DNA from: Blasia pusilla
Taxonomy: Eukaryota > Marchantiophyta > Marchantiopsida > Blasiales
Length of the DNA stretch: 64,000 nucleotides
Direction: 5' to 3'
Assembly (NCBI GenBank): GCA_050084515.1
Contig: CM114274.1
Coordinates: forward strand, 3,100,001 to 3,164,000
In this document: piece after piece, positions 33,201 through 44,384 of the stretch
Position numbering within the stretch: position 1 is the first letter of the stretch
Layout of the letters: every line of letters starts with the position of its first letter
Translations under genes and position numbers: made by a program
Notes under the pieces: model-generated
Databases searched by the model: none
Seen by the model: the letters and a program-made list of their open reading frames with translations, nothing else
What the model was told of the DNA's origin: nothing

Positions 33201-35854
33201 ATAACAGCCTTCTAGACTACACCTCTCACAAATTCATTGAATGTGATATCCAACAGAGAACTCAGCCAAATGTTGGAGAATTTATGCACAAAAACCATGA
33301 CCGCTACCTGTTCATCCGGACTGATACCAACTATATCCATTGCTCTTCGAGTTTTCACATATTCTCGTCCATTGTTCACATTATTTAGCTCAAAGACTGG
33401 ACTTTGATTCAAATAATGAAAACTTCTCGGATCACCAAGCCTGTACTTCTCAGAATCCTGTGTAAATTACAATATATTCATTGGGTTCTTCTGTTAGTAC
33501 AAGTGAAGAAAAAAAAAACTTGAACTCTTGTCAACGAATATGTTCTAAGACCCAAAATAGAAACACAGGTGAAGCTATTGGACATTCAAATGTTCTTCTG
33601 TGCCTACCTCAGGTGAAGCGCACAACTGATAGAAACAATGATAGTTTCGCTCAGGGTCCGCAATTTGCACAACACGAGACCTTTCAAGAAGATATGTCCT
33701 CACAGCCGCTCCTGAAATTCTTCCATTGCGATCAAATTGTATCTCCACAAACTTCCCAAATCGACTGGAAACTCAACAAAGTTTAAGGTTAGATGTATCC
33801 TTCTAGAAAGACGAAAGTTGACTATACAAAGGAGCTAAAAACTTCACGCTGTCAGAAGGCATAGCACAGCCTTTGGATTGAGAATGGAGGAGATGAATGA
33901 AGGAACTAAATGAAGATTCCAACACTGAGAAAGAAAGGATGCCTAGACATTGAAAGACAGTATAGCAGGACAGCCAGTTGGTGTCCTACCTAGAATTGTC
34001 ATTCCGAGATGTCTTTGCATTCCCAAATGCTTCTAGCAGTGGATTTGACTGCCAACAAAACCAGACTCGAGAAAATTAGTATTCCTATGAATTGAAATCA
34101 CCTAAAGACTAGAATAATTCACAACAGGTTTCTGTTGCGAAGTACTCCAAATTGTGTAAACAGATCATCTGAACTTCCACTCAGTCTCCCCAAAAATAGG
34201 GCACATCCCCACGACTCTGCATCTTTCAAAATGTATCTTGCAAATCCATACCTCAAGGACTTGCTGCTCAACCGTCCTTCCATCGGTATTTGCTCGTCCA
34301 CCCATGTATGCTAGATACTGCATAATAAGCTTGGTTGTTTCCGTCTTTCCAGCTCCACTTTCTCCACTCACCAAGATAGATTGACTTCTTTTCTCGTTCA
34401 TCATAGCCCTGGGCAGCCAAAAGTGCAAAAAAAGCTGAATACCTTTACCCCAAAGCATTGTATAGTCTTACCCTGCAAAAGCCTCACTCCTAACAGGAGA
34501 GAGTGCCAAGACCTCTAGAGTTTTAATTCTAAGACATGTTCTCCAGGAATAGAACAAAATATCCCAAAACTTTCCTCCAGGTCACAATGGGATAAAAAGT
34601 ACCTGTATGAACTGTCAGCAACAGCGAACACATGCGGACTTAGTTCTCCTAGAGGAGCGCCACGATATTGCTCCATCATGTGGTTATCATAAAGATGAGG
34701 AAGCTTTGCAAAAGGATTTACAGCTATCAAGATGTTGCCAGTATATGTCTGTCAAACATAACCCGACAAGAGTTATATGTTGAATAAATGAACCTCACAT
34801 ACCAGAAGAGACTCGGAAGGTGACTTGCTATGTCAGGGTTCTCCCATACGTCAAAATACTAGGTGGACTGTAGGTGTAAGGAACGAAGTGAATTCTAGTT
34901 GTCCGGGACCTGCTACGGCCATGGGGATTTGATTTACGAAGACTGGAACCGATAGATAAAGCCATTTGAATACCATAAGAACTTGCCCACAGCCATGTTA
35001 ATAAATGTAACCTTCAGTTGCCTTGCAGTATGTTTTCACAAAAGTTTCCACCACACTCTAGAATCTGACAAACCAAATCTACCTCTCACAAAAATTCTGA
35101 GTTCATGACCAAATGAATCCATTATGATTATTATGATTATAAATATCTAGACAGAGGATAAATTTGAGGAGGTAAGACGAAATGCGGTTAGAACACTTGA
35201 ACCATATGTTAGAACTTACATATATTTCATCGAGCTCATATCTACTTGCAAGATTGTACAGAACACCAGGCTCATGCAGGTAGGCGAGTTTGGTCATATC
35301 ATCAACTCCTCCTGGCTGAGAGTCAGTGTCTTTGGCGTGCACATTGGAGACTGGAGACACAATCTGCACAGATCAATGCTTCCAGGTCACAATTCTTCAA
35401 AATTACCAAAAAGTGATGGAGAAAATTAAGACCAAGACTGCAAAATCATAGGTCCTTTTGAAGAAGCTTAATTTCAAAACCTCTCATTTGCTTCGTCAGA
35501 TTTCAGCGTGCCACAACCTCCCAGGTACATGCCCATCTCAAAGATCTTCCTAGTTACACATCTGGACCATATTCGCAGAAATCCTCACCAAATTTCCGTT
35601 GATAGTCTGTGCCTTGACTTGTTTGCCGTCAAAATCCAACACCTCAGCCTCCACCCAGGCTAGGTTGGGATCTTCCACCCATATTGAAGACCCGACCGTG
35701 ATATTAGCAGTCGCCTGCAGAATCCGCCCACACAAGCATCAGTGAGCATGAGCATACCACTAGGCGGAATGAGCAATAGGAATGATTCGGTTCTGAAACT
35801 TCTGCTGTGTTTGATCAACAATTGGACGCAAAAAAGAACCTCTACCTTGTCCAT
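21279..35854 (-). CDS. Class XI myosin heavy chain, complete, 39 exons, 1540 residues
   Basis: Exons, 5' to 3': 35854-35846, 35714-35589, 35363-35220, 34748-34603, 34408-34252, 34048-33990, 33764-33608, 33457-33308, 32877-32741, 32556-32410, 32270-32169, 32015-31958, 31745-31644, 31438-31401, 31160-31034, 30916-30743, 30463-30332, 30003-29894, 29685-29625, 29420-29243, 29097-28892, 28633-28514, 28214-28116, 27750-27529, 27371-27223, 25112-24998, 24820-24770, 24602-24510, 24316-24146, 23973-23818, 23357-23154, 23015-22866, 22766-22696, 22580-22481, 22355-22299, 22125-22069, 21922-21842, 21670-21588, 21402-21279. All introns are GT-AG with matching phases. The motor domain (to about residue 730) has the P-loop GESGAGKT, switch II-type DIYGFESF and the actin-side HYAGDV. 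Six IQ motifs form the neck, where calmodulin-like light chains bind. A coiled coil for dimerisation follows (about 885-1065). The globular cargo-binding DIL tail has [18 protein letters not shown] and DDDSSIPF. Plant myosin XI moves organelles and vesicles along actin and drives streaming. Length is normal for the class. The first exon (MDK) is tiny and less certain. Confidence 0.95.
25795..27018 (-). CDS. 407-codon open frame inside a myosin XI intron: alternative exon or nested gene, function unknown
   Basis: The frame lies on the same strand as the myosin, between its exons 25 (ends 27223) and 26 (starts 25112), which join perfectly without it. An acceptor TTTGACAG precedes 27004, with branch-like CTAAC upstream, and its entry phase matches exon 25. 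A consensus donor GTGAGA follows 25813, but its exit phase does not match exon 26; direct joining would meet a stop after ten codons. Reading on gives a TAA at 25795. The protein has a short hydrophobic/basic start ([14 protein letters not shown]), one Cys pair (CDMC), then long Ser/Pro-rich basic stretches ([17 protein letters not shown]). It matches no family I know. Its length and composition argue against chance. It could be a terminal exon giving a myosin without cargo tail, a cassette using an unseen partner exon, or a separate nested gene. Confidence 0.5.
   Translation of the reverse strand: MLFDRLVIGLRRPMWGLAGRLDGLMPSAGDPQPCSDHLEDSCSSPTHEDYLMKSLGCSPPGDLSKPFHLLEVACGTPENWLLPLSSHLLNLLPKGSLQSGLPLVPEPARLTCDMCGARLQHTLKSQSMDGSILQDTEKGLDTDLERSKPDQRQGSEFASQQPVTRASTSPEAGLCRSRSQLTAGAVESARPAKLSSARVRSRENCVDTGSDSSCEAVVPVTPVGPFPFLLKGGMRSDQVKPEVLIQMSDTPLSRGKRSSPTTVLSSERRNSYPAPGPGRDALPSSSPSPSPSPGEGILPTQNNSSTVFVTSSNSPHPAERDNSEFSSSAKGSILKRTPPPSPKLKRTPSSSLKHASSSSLRSGPTSDHSMCRPPVKSQIAKQGPGVSGLSPPVPSRVGKPSMVRAIL
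26142..26167 (+). repeat. GGAGAT hexamer microsatellite inside the nested open frame
   Basis: About four copies of GGAGAT occur in tandem. On the - strand they encode the alternating Ser-Pro run of the nested 407-codon frame. The repeat length is a multiple of three, so expansion would not break that frame. Confidence 0.7.
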
Positions 35855-36640
35855 GTTCACCTGGACCTGATTTACAATGCAAAACCCTCAAGGAAAAAGT
35901 CGATGGTCGACCATAACGTGACCTTCGAAGCAGTGCAATTGATGGCCACATACATAAGATTTGGTGGGGACAATACTGGGGAAACACTGAACCAACCAGC
36001 AGATGCCATTCGCCAAAAGAAGAGCATCACCAAAAGCCAGTGAGGCGATACATCAGAAAGTTTCTGACGAAATGCTCTTGGCTTGTACCATGTCAACGGC
36101 TGCTACCATGTCTCACAAATTTGAGAAAAAGACCAACAGTCTGCCCGCGGATCATGAAGAAGATCTCATGAGATACAATACACTGTAAATCTAAGACCCT
36201 TCGTCAACTGCTTTCAGTAAATCTATCGATGAAAAATTGGTCAAAACTGCAGATCCAAGTTGAGATCTGACGGATCTGTCTCCTTTTCAATCTTCTTTAT
36301 GTCCAACTACAGAGCTAGGTAAGCAGGTCAATACAACGGAGTGAATCCTGGATCCAGAATACAAGAGGGCAGATATATATCCAATCTGTTGAGCTCGATG
36401 GAACACCACAACCTCTTGAGAGATGGGGGTCACGATTCTCACTTTGTAGTAATTCCGAGTTCCAATCACAGCCATCAATGTGCTGAGTCGCACAACCCCA
36501 AAACTCCGAGAAATGCACTTGGGATGGTCGACCTGGATGTTCGGCTACATTAAGAGGCCGAAATGAGGTAAGCTAAGAACGATGTGGCTAAACTGTAGGG
36601 ATCATCCGGAACGGCAAAACGACGTGATCAGTTTCAGCAC

Positions 36641-36999
36641 TTGCCAAATATCATCGGGGAAATGAATGTCGCAGGGCAGAGACTTGGGAAAGGCAAGAAA
36701 AAGGCAGGACCAGAGGAAGGCGAAACAGCTGACACAGCGCTAAAAGTGGTAGCCAGGTCACAAGAGAGTTGTGTCGTCTCAGATTTGCGCATGAGGACAG
36801 AAACTTCTCCGATACATTTGATCCTGTTGATAAATTCTTTCCTGGGAGGAAAAGAAAAGAGAATCCGGATCAAGGGAAGGAGCACCGTGATCCTGATATA
36901 GCAAGCAGGAATGCGTGTAGAGCTGAAGTTTCGGAAGCAATTGTAAGAGCTGAGGTTGATAAGAAGGCAAACATAATCACGAGACTAGTCCATAATTGA
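36641..36999 (+). pseudogene. Unassigned hydrophilic coding-like relic
   Basis: Two overlapping + frames read as ordinary soluble protein: one up to about 36775 (QRLGKGKKKAGPEEGE), another from about 36769 (FAHEDRNFSDTFDPVDKFF). The change of frame between them near 36770 looks like a one- or two-base shift in a once continuous sequence. No domain is recognised and no splice sites are evident. It could equally be non-coding DNA with few stops. Confidence 0.22.
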
Positions 37000-37447
37000 A
37001 AGATCATCCACTACAGGTAAGGGAGGGTACGAACTCCAAGCTAAAGGACCCGAATGTAAGTGTACATACTTCTGATGGCTCAAATCGCAAAAGGCTCTAA
37101 ATCTGTCTTAATCTGTCTTCATATCAGGGCAGGGATGTAGGAATCAAGCCGCGGCGCACTGTACGCAGCAATCCAATGAATTTCAACCAAAACATTCAGA
37201 TCTCGCACTTTCGCGCCAAAATGACAGCAAGGGAGGTCGCCAAGTCAGTGCAGCAGACAAGGAAGTAAGGGAGACTTGTACGAACCATGGCTACTCTACA
37301 GAAGGCGCCTGCTGATTAGGATTTGGAATCAGATGTGCCTCAGCATCAGGGATCCAACCCCGCCACTTACGAACGACGCCTCGCCACTATGTCTGCTGCT
37401 ACACAGACACCGGGCCCCGCCTGTCCGATTGCACCACCCTCTCTCAC

Positions 37448-37709
37448 CAGCGTCGTAGGACAGCGACGCTAGGACAGCATACACAGCCTTCCCTAATTGT
37501 TGGATGCCCGGAGAAATCTCGTCCGTCCGTGCTAGTCTCCCCTCTTGAGAGAAAATACGAGCTTCGAGACCCCGGTTGATCGCGGCCAATACTTCTTCCT
37601 CCAAGCTGACGAACTCTGATCCTACTCCACCAATCCAACCTTTCCCGTATCCACTCCACACTCGACCGCCGAGTGTCACCAATGCAATCCCAAGCGGCAC
37701 GTTTGCCAT
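37448..37709 (-). CDS. Possible first coding exon of an unrecognised gene
   Basis: ATG 37709 begins a frame starting MANVPLGIALVTLGGRVWSG. It continues as an acidic, helix-like stretch and runs into TACGACGCTG followed by the consensus donor GTGAGA at 37447. The frame stays open past the donor to 37329. No acceptor with a convincing continuation was found between here and the myosin start at 35854, so this could be a chance frame or a relic. Confidence 0.25.
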
Positions 37710-38400
37710 CTTCTTTGCAGCTCCATCACCTTGTCTTGGCTATGGGAAAACAAATCTCTCACAACTCATGCACCTACGCGTCTGATATCCTCCGTATACA
37801 CACCAATTCCAGAGAACGGCTTCTGTTCGCCTCTCCTCTGTTCCTCGTCTTCTCGTCCAGCTCCACCGGCGTACTTTACATCTTTTTTCTTGCGCTGTAC
37901 ATATCAGTTCCGTAGAAACGTTCTCTCTCTCCCCTCCTCTCCTCGTCGGTCGTCTGTTTTTGTGAGGTGTGCATGAGCGAGACGGATGTCTCTCTCGACC
38001 TCGTGAATCTCGAATGTTTTGGGATGGGATGGAATGGTGCTGCAGTGAGAGAGTGCAGGCGAGTCCCGAATTCCCGTTTCGAAAAATAAAACTCTCTCCT
38101 CCCCTCGGTGCTCCGAGATGATTGGCTCAGCCTTCTACTGACCTGACTGGCTGCCTCCCACAATGCTCCCCATCGCAAGCCTCAAATCCCCTCCCGAAGG
38201 ACGCTTCCCCAGAGTCCCGCGACCGCTTGCCCCACACCCCCACCTCGCCTTCGTAGGACGCCGTCGTCCCTCCCTTCCGCACCACCTCCTCCTCCGTCCT
38301 CCCCCTCTGTCACAGCTTTTCCGCCACCACCCTCCAGCTTTCCCTCCAGATCTACCGTGTACAGTGGAAACTCTCTAAAGGTTATTCTCCTACACCACCT

Positions 38401-39089
38401 GCATTAATAAACGGGACCTCCCACACGAAAAAAGAAATTTATATCGCTTCCCTTTCCTTTTTTTCCTTTGGGCTCCACAGTTTAAGTTCTTTTGGTTTTT
38501 CCTACGCATATTTAAATAATAATTAAATAATACTTTAGAAAAACGTAAGTATGCCATTCCAAGAAAACATGCGTAATTTTTTTCCAAAAAGGAAAAGAAA
38601 ATTTGTGAAGAAGACATGTGGAAGTAATGCCTCGCGACGAAACCATTGGCTTCAGGCATCGTCCTCTTTTATCTTTGTTATTTCAGAAGGTCCTCATGTG
38701 AATGAAACACTATTTTCGCATGAAGATTTGTACCTCTCATCATGGATTTTCACTTCGTTGGCCGTTGAAAGATTATACTAGTTGCATTTTCCATCATCTT
38801 CAATCCGCGGTGATCATCCTACGCCCCCAACCACGGCAGCAAAATGTCATGTCTACCATTAACTTGTCTGTTTCTCTTATCTGCTTACTTTTTTTCCATG
38901 TATTTATTGAAATTTGCTGAGGATCATGCATGAAGTAATACGTTGTTGAAGAGGAATAAAAATGACCCCTTATTGAATGAAAGTGAATGTCCACTTCCCA
39001 AGGTAAACTTTCTACTTTATTTAGAAATGTTTCTCAAATTAGACGCTATGGATCCAAAGCAAGCCCACGCCCTAACGCTTAAAGAGAGA
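38401..39089. other. AT-rich spacer, nothing recognised
   Basis: This is the start of the AT-rich right half. It contains poly-T and poly-A tracts and only short frames without motifs. Confidence 0.6.
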
Positions 39090-39840
39090 AGACGGTGGGT
39101 CCGGGGCCAAACTCTCTCCCCGCTTGCCTAGCTGGGGTCCTGGGGACCTTGACCAGCCCCACTAACTGGAGTTTGGCTCCTGGTTCTCCGCCATTCCCAA
39201 ACACTCAATGCGCCTCACCGAGGCACATGCTCCCGTGTGCCACTGGAAATCGATCTCCATCTCCCCACAGTATTCCACGTGTTGTGTTTGGACAGGTCCA
39301 TCGCTAGGGTTTCACCCCCATTACGCGCATGGCACCCGCCATCTATGCCCATTTCCCACATGGATGCCATATCGGCGGCAAGTCGGCGGCCTCGAACCTC
39401 GCCCGGCCGGCAGTGTTTCGCCGCCGACCTCGACTCCGTGTCGCCTATGTCACGCTATTTAAATTTCCCGGGCCCCAACGGTGCAAATTCCCCGTCTGCC
39501 AGGACTACATCATGGCATGGACCGATGCATGCCTTCCCACCTCATTAATGTCATGATTAACATATACCGTTAACATGTATGCCCCGGGAACATGGACTGC
39601 CGACATAGATCCCATCTAGATCGAACCCACCGGAAACCTCGACGGTCCAGATCTACTCCCTCCTCTACGACTGTCACAGTCCTGGCCCTATTCCGGGTCG
39701 CTCCCTCTCACCCTCTTCGGATACAATGGGTTCCTTCATCTCTCAAGCCCTACAGTACCAAACCCCCCCCCTCTAGTGCCTCCTATCCATCAAGTTTTCC
39801 GAAGGGCAGGACTCTGGGCCTACCTTCATTCCGCTAAACA
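39090..39840. other. GC-rich block of unknown origin with a TATTTAAA box
   Basis: A sharply bounded GC-rich segment sits in AT-rich surroundings. It contains TATTTAAA at about 39456-39463 followed by a GC-rich stretch, which resembles a promoter or the promoter of an LTR. Overlapping + frames (39208-39462, 39237-39548) reflect the low stop density of GC-rich DNA rather than a recognised protein. No long direct or inverted terminal repeat was found by eye. Confidence 0.4.
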
Positions 39841-40853
39841 CGTCCTCCAAGTTATGCTTGCCCAATAGTTCGCCCATCACTTGACTTCACCATGTCCACT
39901 TTGCACGTTTCATGTGGAGGCTTTCGTGGTCTTTTTTAAGCAACGAGCGGCTAATTTGGGAGCCCAAACAATTTCTACCTCATGTGGATTACTAGGACCC
40001 CCAATCAAGGCACGTGAAAACTCCCCTCACGTTTGTTTAGATGGTCGGGATTAACACATAACCCTAAGAGCCTTCCTTCGTCCCATCCCAATTTTCAGTA
40101 AGGGGGGGTGGGGGGCCTCCTCTTCCCCAGTTAATGTGGATTGGGAAACTACAATAGATGCACCTAACCGACTTGCTTAGGGGTTGTTCCATAAAGCAAT
40201 TATTATGATTTTCACATAGTTTGCGATTCATGACATGCTATCCATAATTTATCTCCTTAAAGCTCTTCATCCGCTGGAAACCCCTCATTCAGTTACTTAG
40301 TGGGTTTCATGGCGACGGGAAACCCTAAAAGGGAGGATCGCTGACAGGTAAAACCCGTGTATCTTAGGTTTAAATTAAACTCGAGAATACCAAGCGAACG
40401 ACGAAAAGGTGTGAAATCTCCTGAAATAATAATGAGTCCACAAAACATTCAAAGGAACTATACTGACGACAGTTACGACACCCACCTATATTTAAAAGAA
40501 TAAACGGAATAAATAAATAGCTTTAAGGAAAAGTTTAAGTTAAGATACAATTTTAATATATTTATAAATTAAAAAATTGAGCGGTCCAATAGGGAAATTA
40601 AAGTGGGGGTTTTGTGTATATCAATTTTTCAATTTAATTTATTTGAGTTTAAATAACTCTGGACATAACTTGTTTGAAATAAATCTTTTTCATAAAAAAT
40701 TTGCAAGCTATTTTTTTCAATATCAATTTAAGATTTCACTTGAGAAATCTTCCAAGGTTTTCTTTGCATTTAAAGAAATGGAGGAACTTTTGAGGAAATA
40801 ACCCATCTTCTAAAAACTGGAAAAAAATCTTACAAATACATGTGGGAGCGTAA

Positions 40854-40892
40854 GGATATCAAATTTTGGCCAAATGCCAAAATTTGATATCC
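40854..40892. repeat. Perfect inverted repeat, 17-base arms with 5-base loop
   Basis: The arms 40854-40870 (GGATATCAAATTTTGGC) and 40876-40892 are exact reverse complements, separated by CAAAT. The structure would form a stable stem in DNA or RNA. It is not next to a gene, so a terminator role is unlikely. It may be the centre of a small foldback element. Confidence 0.9.
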
Positions 40893-41470
40893 AAATGTAT
40901 ACATCATAGGTAGAACTTCATATAATGAACTTTTCTATATCACCAAACTTTTTCCTACTTTTCTCATTGTGCTAGTTTACTTTGGTTTTCCATCGTCCAA
41001 ATTTCTTGCTCATTTTTTCATTACTGATTTATTTTTTTCTGGCCCACTTTCTTGTTGTCATCAACTTTCATGTCCATTCATCGTCAATCCAAAAACAAGT
41101 TGAGTTTCTTTCGTTTTAATAAATAAATCTTATCTTCCTACAAATCATTCCATGTGCATCTCATGGAAAATTCAGACTGCTATTAAAAAAAAGAAATCCT
41201 TAATCACTATGATGCCTAGATTCTAGAGGTGACATCAAGATTTAAGAATGTATACTTAAAAACCAAAGAAATTTTCTCATCTTTGATCATTGGAATTCCT
41301 TGAGGTTTGTTTTTATTATAAAGTGGATGTTTCACTTGGGATGGTCTTTAGGGGTAATGGTGAGTTTAAGGCTTGTGTGAAGTGTTTCATTGGTGGAAGG
41401 TAGTGCATACATTCATGTTACAATGTCTCCTAGATTCAAACTCCTTAAAACCAAGTCCATGAAGAATATT

Positions 41471-41779
41471 AGTAATTCCCCTCATGCCTATTCATCTTCG
41501 GGTTTTCTAACCTGAGGTTTGGTTAGCTAACCCTAATCCCTCTCCAAAATTCTCCTGTAAAATAAGAATAAATATTTTATGTTCTCTTTTTAGTGTGTAG
41601 GAGGTTGCAACACAATGGGCAACTGCTCCACCTACAAAATCCTCCTCCTACAGAATAGCAGGTCGTAAGTTGAAGCCCAGGTGTGATGTTTGCTTTTGCC
41701 CAAGTGTCCCTCCCCGCTTAACTCGACTCTCACCCGTCATGGCCTAACCCAAGGATGAATAGGCACGAGGGTAATTCCT
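41471..41779. mobile_element. Possible small inverted-repeat (MITE-like) element
   Basis: The segment 41471-41504 (starting AGTAATTCCCCTCATGCCTA) recurs inverted at 41746-41779, with about five differences in 34 positions. The 240 bases between carry no coding frame. Such a layout fits a degenerate MITE or foldback element of about 310 bases. I could not identify a target-site duplication, so the class is uncertain. Confidence 0.45.
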
Positions 41780-43600
41780 ATAAAATTCAAAACCATCAAA
41801 GTGTCTTGATAGCGTTGTTACATTGTCCCTTATGGAAAGAAGTATGCCAGGGAAGTTTTTCTCATACGAAAGCTAAGCACACCAGTGTGCACCATGTTTG
41901 TTTATGCGGCCACTATTCTATATGATCTCAGGTTAAGTCTCTTTGAAGCTGGCACACGAACCAAATAAGCTCCCCGGCGTCGGGAGGTTTGGTCGTGAGA
42001 TCGGATACCGTCCAGTGGGCAGAAGACGATTCACGACAGCGTGCACACTTCTACTTTTTATGTTTAGGGTCGACCAAAGCGAGACACTCGACCAACTGGG
42101 CAGCCAAGTAGTGCTTGGCTTTGATTAACTAAAATTCGCTTGACAGCTGAGTCATACCCGAATACCACAAAATCCATTCATCCCGGCTTTTATCATAATA
42201 GATAGATCCACCCCTGGCTATATCTTTCAGTATCTTTTTCTCTTTTTGACCTATACCCAAACTAGGTTGGAATCAAGTGCAGATCGATCCTAATGGAAAA
42301 TAGACTTGGGTCTATAGAACGTTTAACCTGCAACGTAAGGATGAGGTTTCAAAACTCAAAGCTTCTCCATAAAATCCACATGCAAGGATTTTGATTATAT
42401 GTACTAATTTTTTAAATCACACAATTGTTTTTTCAAAAATATGACAAAATCCTCTTTCCAACAACAACAAACTTTGTACTTTCTTTCCTGCATGGTTTCT
42501 CCTTAGGTACACCGTTTGGCCTCTAGCGATTAACCCTGTTTTTACTTTCATACTAGCATAACTCATCAGAAGACAAAGATCTTTATGTGAACTAAAAAAA
42601 AATCTATAAAATATGGGGTTAAATTGAGATGGGTCCTTTCCCCAACAAGATGGCGTTGGTTATGCCCCTTCTTCCATTCTACTAGTCTCAACAAAGAAGG
42701 TCCATTGCAAACTTAATGACTTACTATCAAACTCAACCCCCAACAAAGTATATTTCCGAAACACAAATGCTAGGATTGCGGTAGTAGAGCAAGTCAAATA
42801 ATGACCATAGTACTACCCTTGTGACACTTTGGTTTAGGATTTACAAAAAATGGGAAATTTGTATAAACCATTACATCCATCTATGGTTACATTACACATA
42901 AAAAAAGCGACTTGGACATCTTCCATCAAAACCTTAAATTGATTGTGAATTAGAATGATCTTGTTTGGGATCATGCTTAACTTTGGCTTTCTTTTGTCTT
43001 AGCTTGCCTTACCATGCACAATTTTATGACAGATTATTCAAAAAATCTTATTATCACCACTTCAGATATGAAAATTTTATGGACTCAATTAAAATACATA
43101 GAGCCTAGTGAGTTCCACCAATCTAGATATTGTATTTATCAAAGGATAAAAATTAAAAAAGTCTATACATGTATATCATATGTCTTTTTAACTCTTACTA
43201 TCTATACTATTATCAGAAGAGCGATTTTCAAATGGTGATAGTCCACCACGTGTCCTTTGAACGTAATGCACGGCATGGGCATTCGGAATGGGGGGACATT
43301 CAAAGTTGGGGTGGGGACTGGGAACGAACGGGGCATTTAGGGTTAAAGACCGTCCCCTCACGGGTCCTGAGTAGTTTCTGTACGAAAATTATCACTTTAT
43401 AAAATTTTACTCTTACAGATTTTTTAACGGTGTAAAAAAATAAAGTAAAAAAGTTACCGCAGGATCATTACTTTAATTTAAAATATTTTCAAACTAACAG
43501 ATTATCTCGCCTTTCACTGTAGGAATATACTTCCCGGATCTGAACCGCGCCCTCAATATACAGCGACCGTTCCGCAGAGGGCAGATTTGAAACGCAGAGC

Positions 43601-43608
43601 TATATAAG
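43601..43608 (+). promoter_or_regulatory. Strong TATA-box-like sequence in a GC-rich block
   Basis: TATATAAG lies in GC-rich context (GCAGAGCTATATAAGAACAG), the usual form of a plant core promoter or LTR promoter. A Ser/Pro-rich frame begins about 60-110 bases downstream. Confidence 0.45.
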
Positions 43609-43664
43609 AACAGAACGCGGTCAGGGCTTCCGTCCAACGTACTTTACAGTAGTAGCGAGCACAA

Positions 43665-44384
43665 GTGAGAGGGTCAGGCCAGGCTAACCTTGCCGGCAGT
43701 CAGCAGGGCTATATGTCGGCGACCGGGCCCGGCAACTTCTTCACCGCCCGGCGGAAAGCGAATGACTCAGCAGCTTTGTTTTACTCACCCGTCCCCGTTT
43801 CTTTCGCCGGACGGCAGTCGGCGAGCGATCATTCGATCAAAAGTCTCCTCCTTTCCTGCGTGGGCCCCACTTACTCAGGTGCAGAGCTGGATGCGGCGGA
43901 GAACGCCCTTTCTTTTCCCGACCTCGCTTTCCCGTTCCTATTATTCTAACGGGTAAGTAAAATACAATAATTACTGAAAACTTCACTCCGTCTGCACTCT
44001 ATCAGAGTCAAACACGTGTAGCCCTCTTTTCAACTTCCGTCAGGCAGAGCGGTTGCAAAATCCGGCGTGTCAAAATGGCCCCATAAGAACATCTTTTTCA
44101 CAGTTTACGGATTTCGAGCAGATTATCCATTTTTGGATTATGAGTCTTCCACGACCGTTGGATCCAGAAACTCGAGCATCGTACCAGTTATATTCCCCAA
44201 GTCACTTTGCTTACCCTATTTCTCCCGCACATGCGTCTTCTACAAGTCCTCCGTTAGCGCTATCCCATCCTGCGGTCTAAAATTGATCCTGCATCCTGCA
44301 TGTGCTTCCCCTCTACCGGTCCCTAGTGTCTTCCCATCGTCCCACATCTTAACGCGTCCTTTTCCGGATTCCTATTTACGATAA
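43665..44384 (+). other. Candidate transcription unit or transposon relic downstream of a TATA box
   Basis: The open frames 43665-43949 (containing SATGPGNFFTARRKANDSAA) and 43690-43956 are followed by a consensus donor GTAAGT at 43953. An acceptor CTTCCGTCAG lies at 44043, then further open frames run to 44384 (for example FFTVYGFRADYPFLDYESS). Splicing at these sites does not give one long frame: a stop comes soon after the junction. No family is recognised. It may be a first exon, a non-coding transcript, or part of an LTR. Confidence 0.3.

Larger units (their letters stand above)
35855..38400. other. Upstream region of the myosin gene with weak coding-like segments
   Basis: This stretch should hold the myosin 5' untranslated region and promoter; a CT/AG-rich block at about 37900-38120 is compatible with that. 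Coding-like but unassigned pieces are present. On -, ATG 37709 opens 87 codons (LEEEVLAAINRGLEARIF) up to a donor-like GTGAGA at 37447, with no partner exon found. On +, frames at 36003-36188, 36641-36901 and 36769-36999 (for example DKFFPGRKRKENPDQGKE) are hydrophilic, with an apparent frame change between the last two. The + frame 38163-38378 is Pro/Arg-rich. None belongs to a family I recognise. Confidence 0.4.
39841..43519. other. AT-rich intergenic DNA with small inverted-repeat elements
   Basis: No gene is recognised. The stretch contains a perfect hairpin at 40854-40892 and a pair of inverted repeats at 41471-41504 and 41746-41779 (listed separately). The + frames 40577-40801 and 43014-43238 are Phe/Ile/Lys-rich, as expected of chance frames in AT-rich DNA. 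Confidence 0.55.

Noticed and set aside
38163-38378. Pro/Arg/His-rich 71-codon + frame resembling a transit peptide
   Set aside because: C-rich DNA gives such frames by chance. There is no donor at its end and no downstream mature protein.
41600-41700. tRNA-like appearance near 41620-41690
   Set aside because: I could not form a cloverleaf: there is no matching acceptor stem and no proper TTCRANNC loop.
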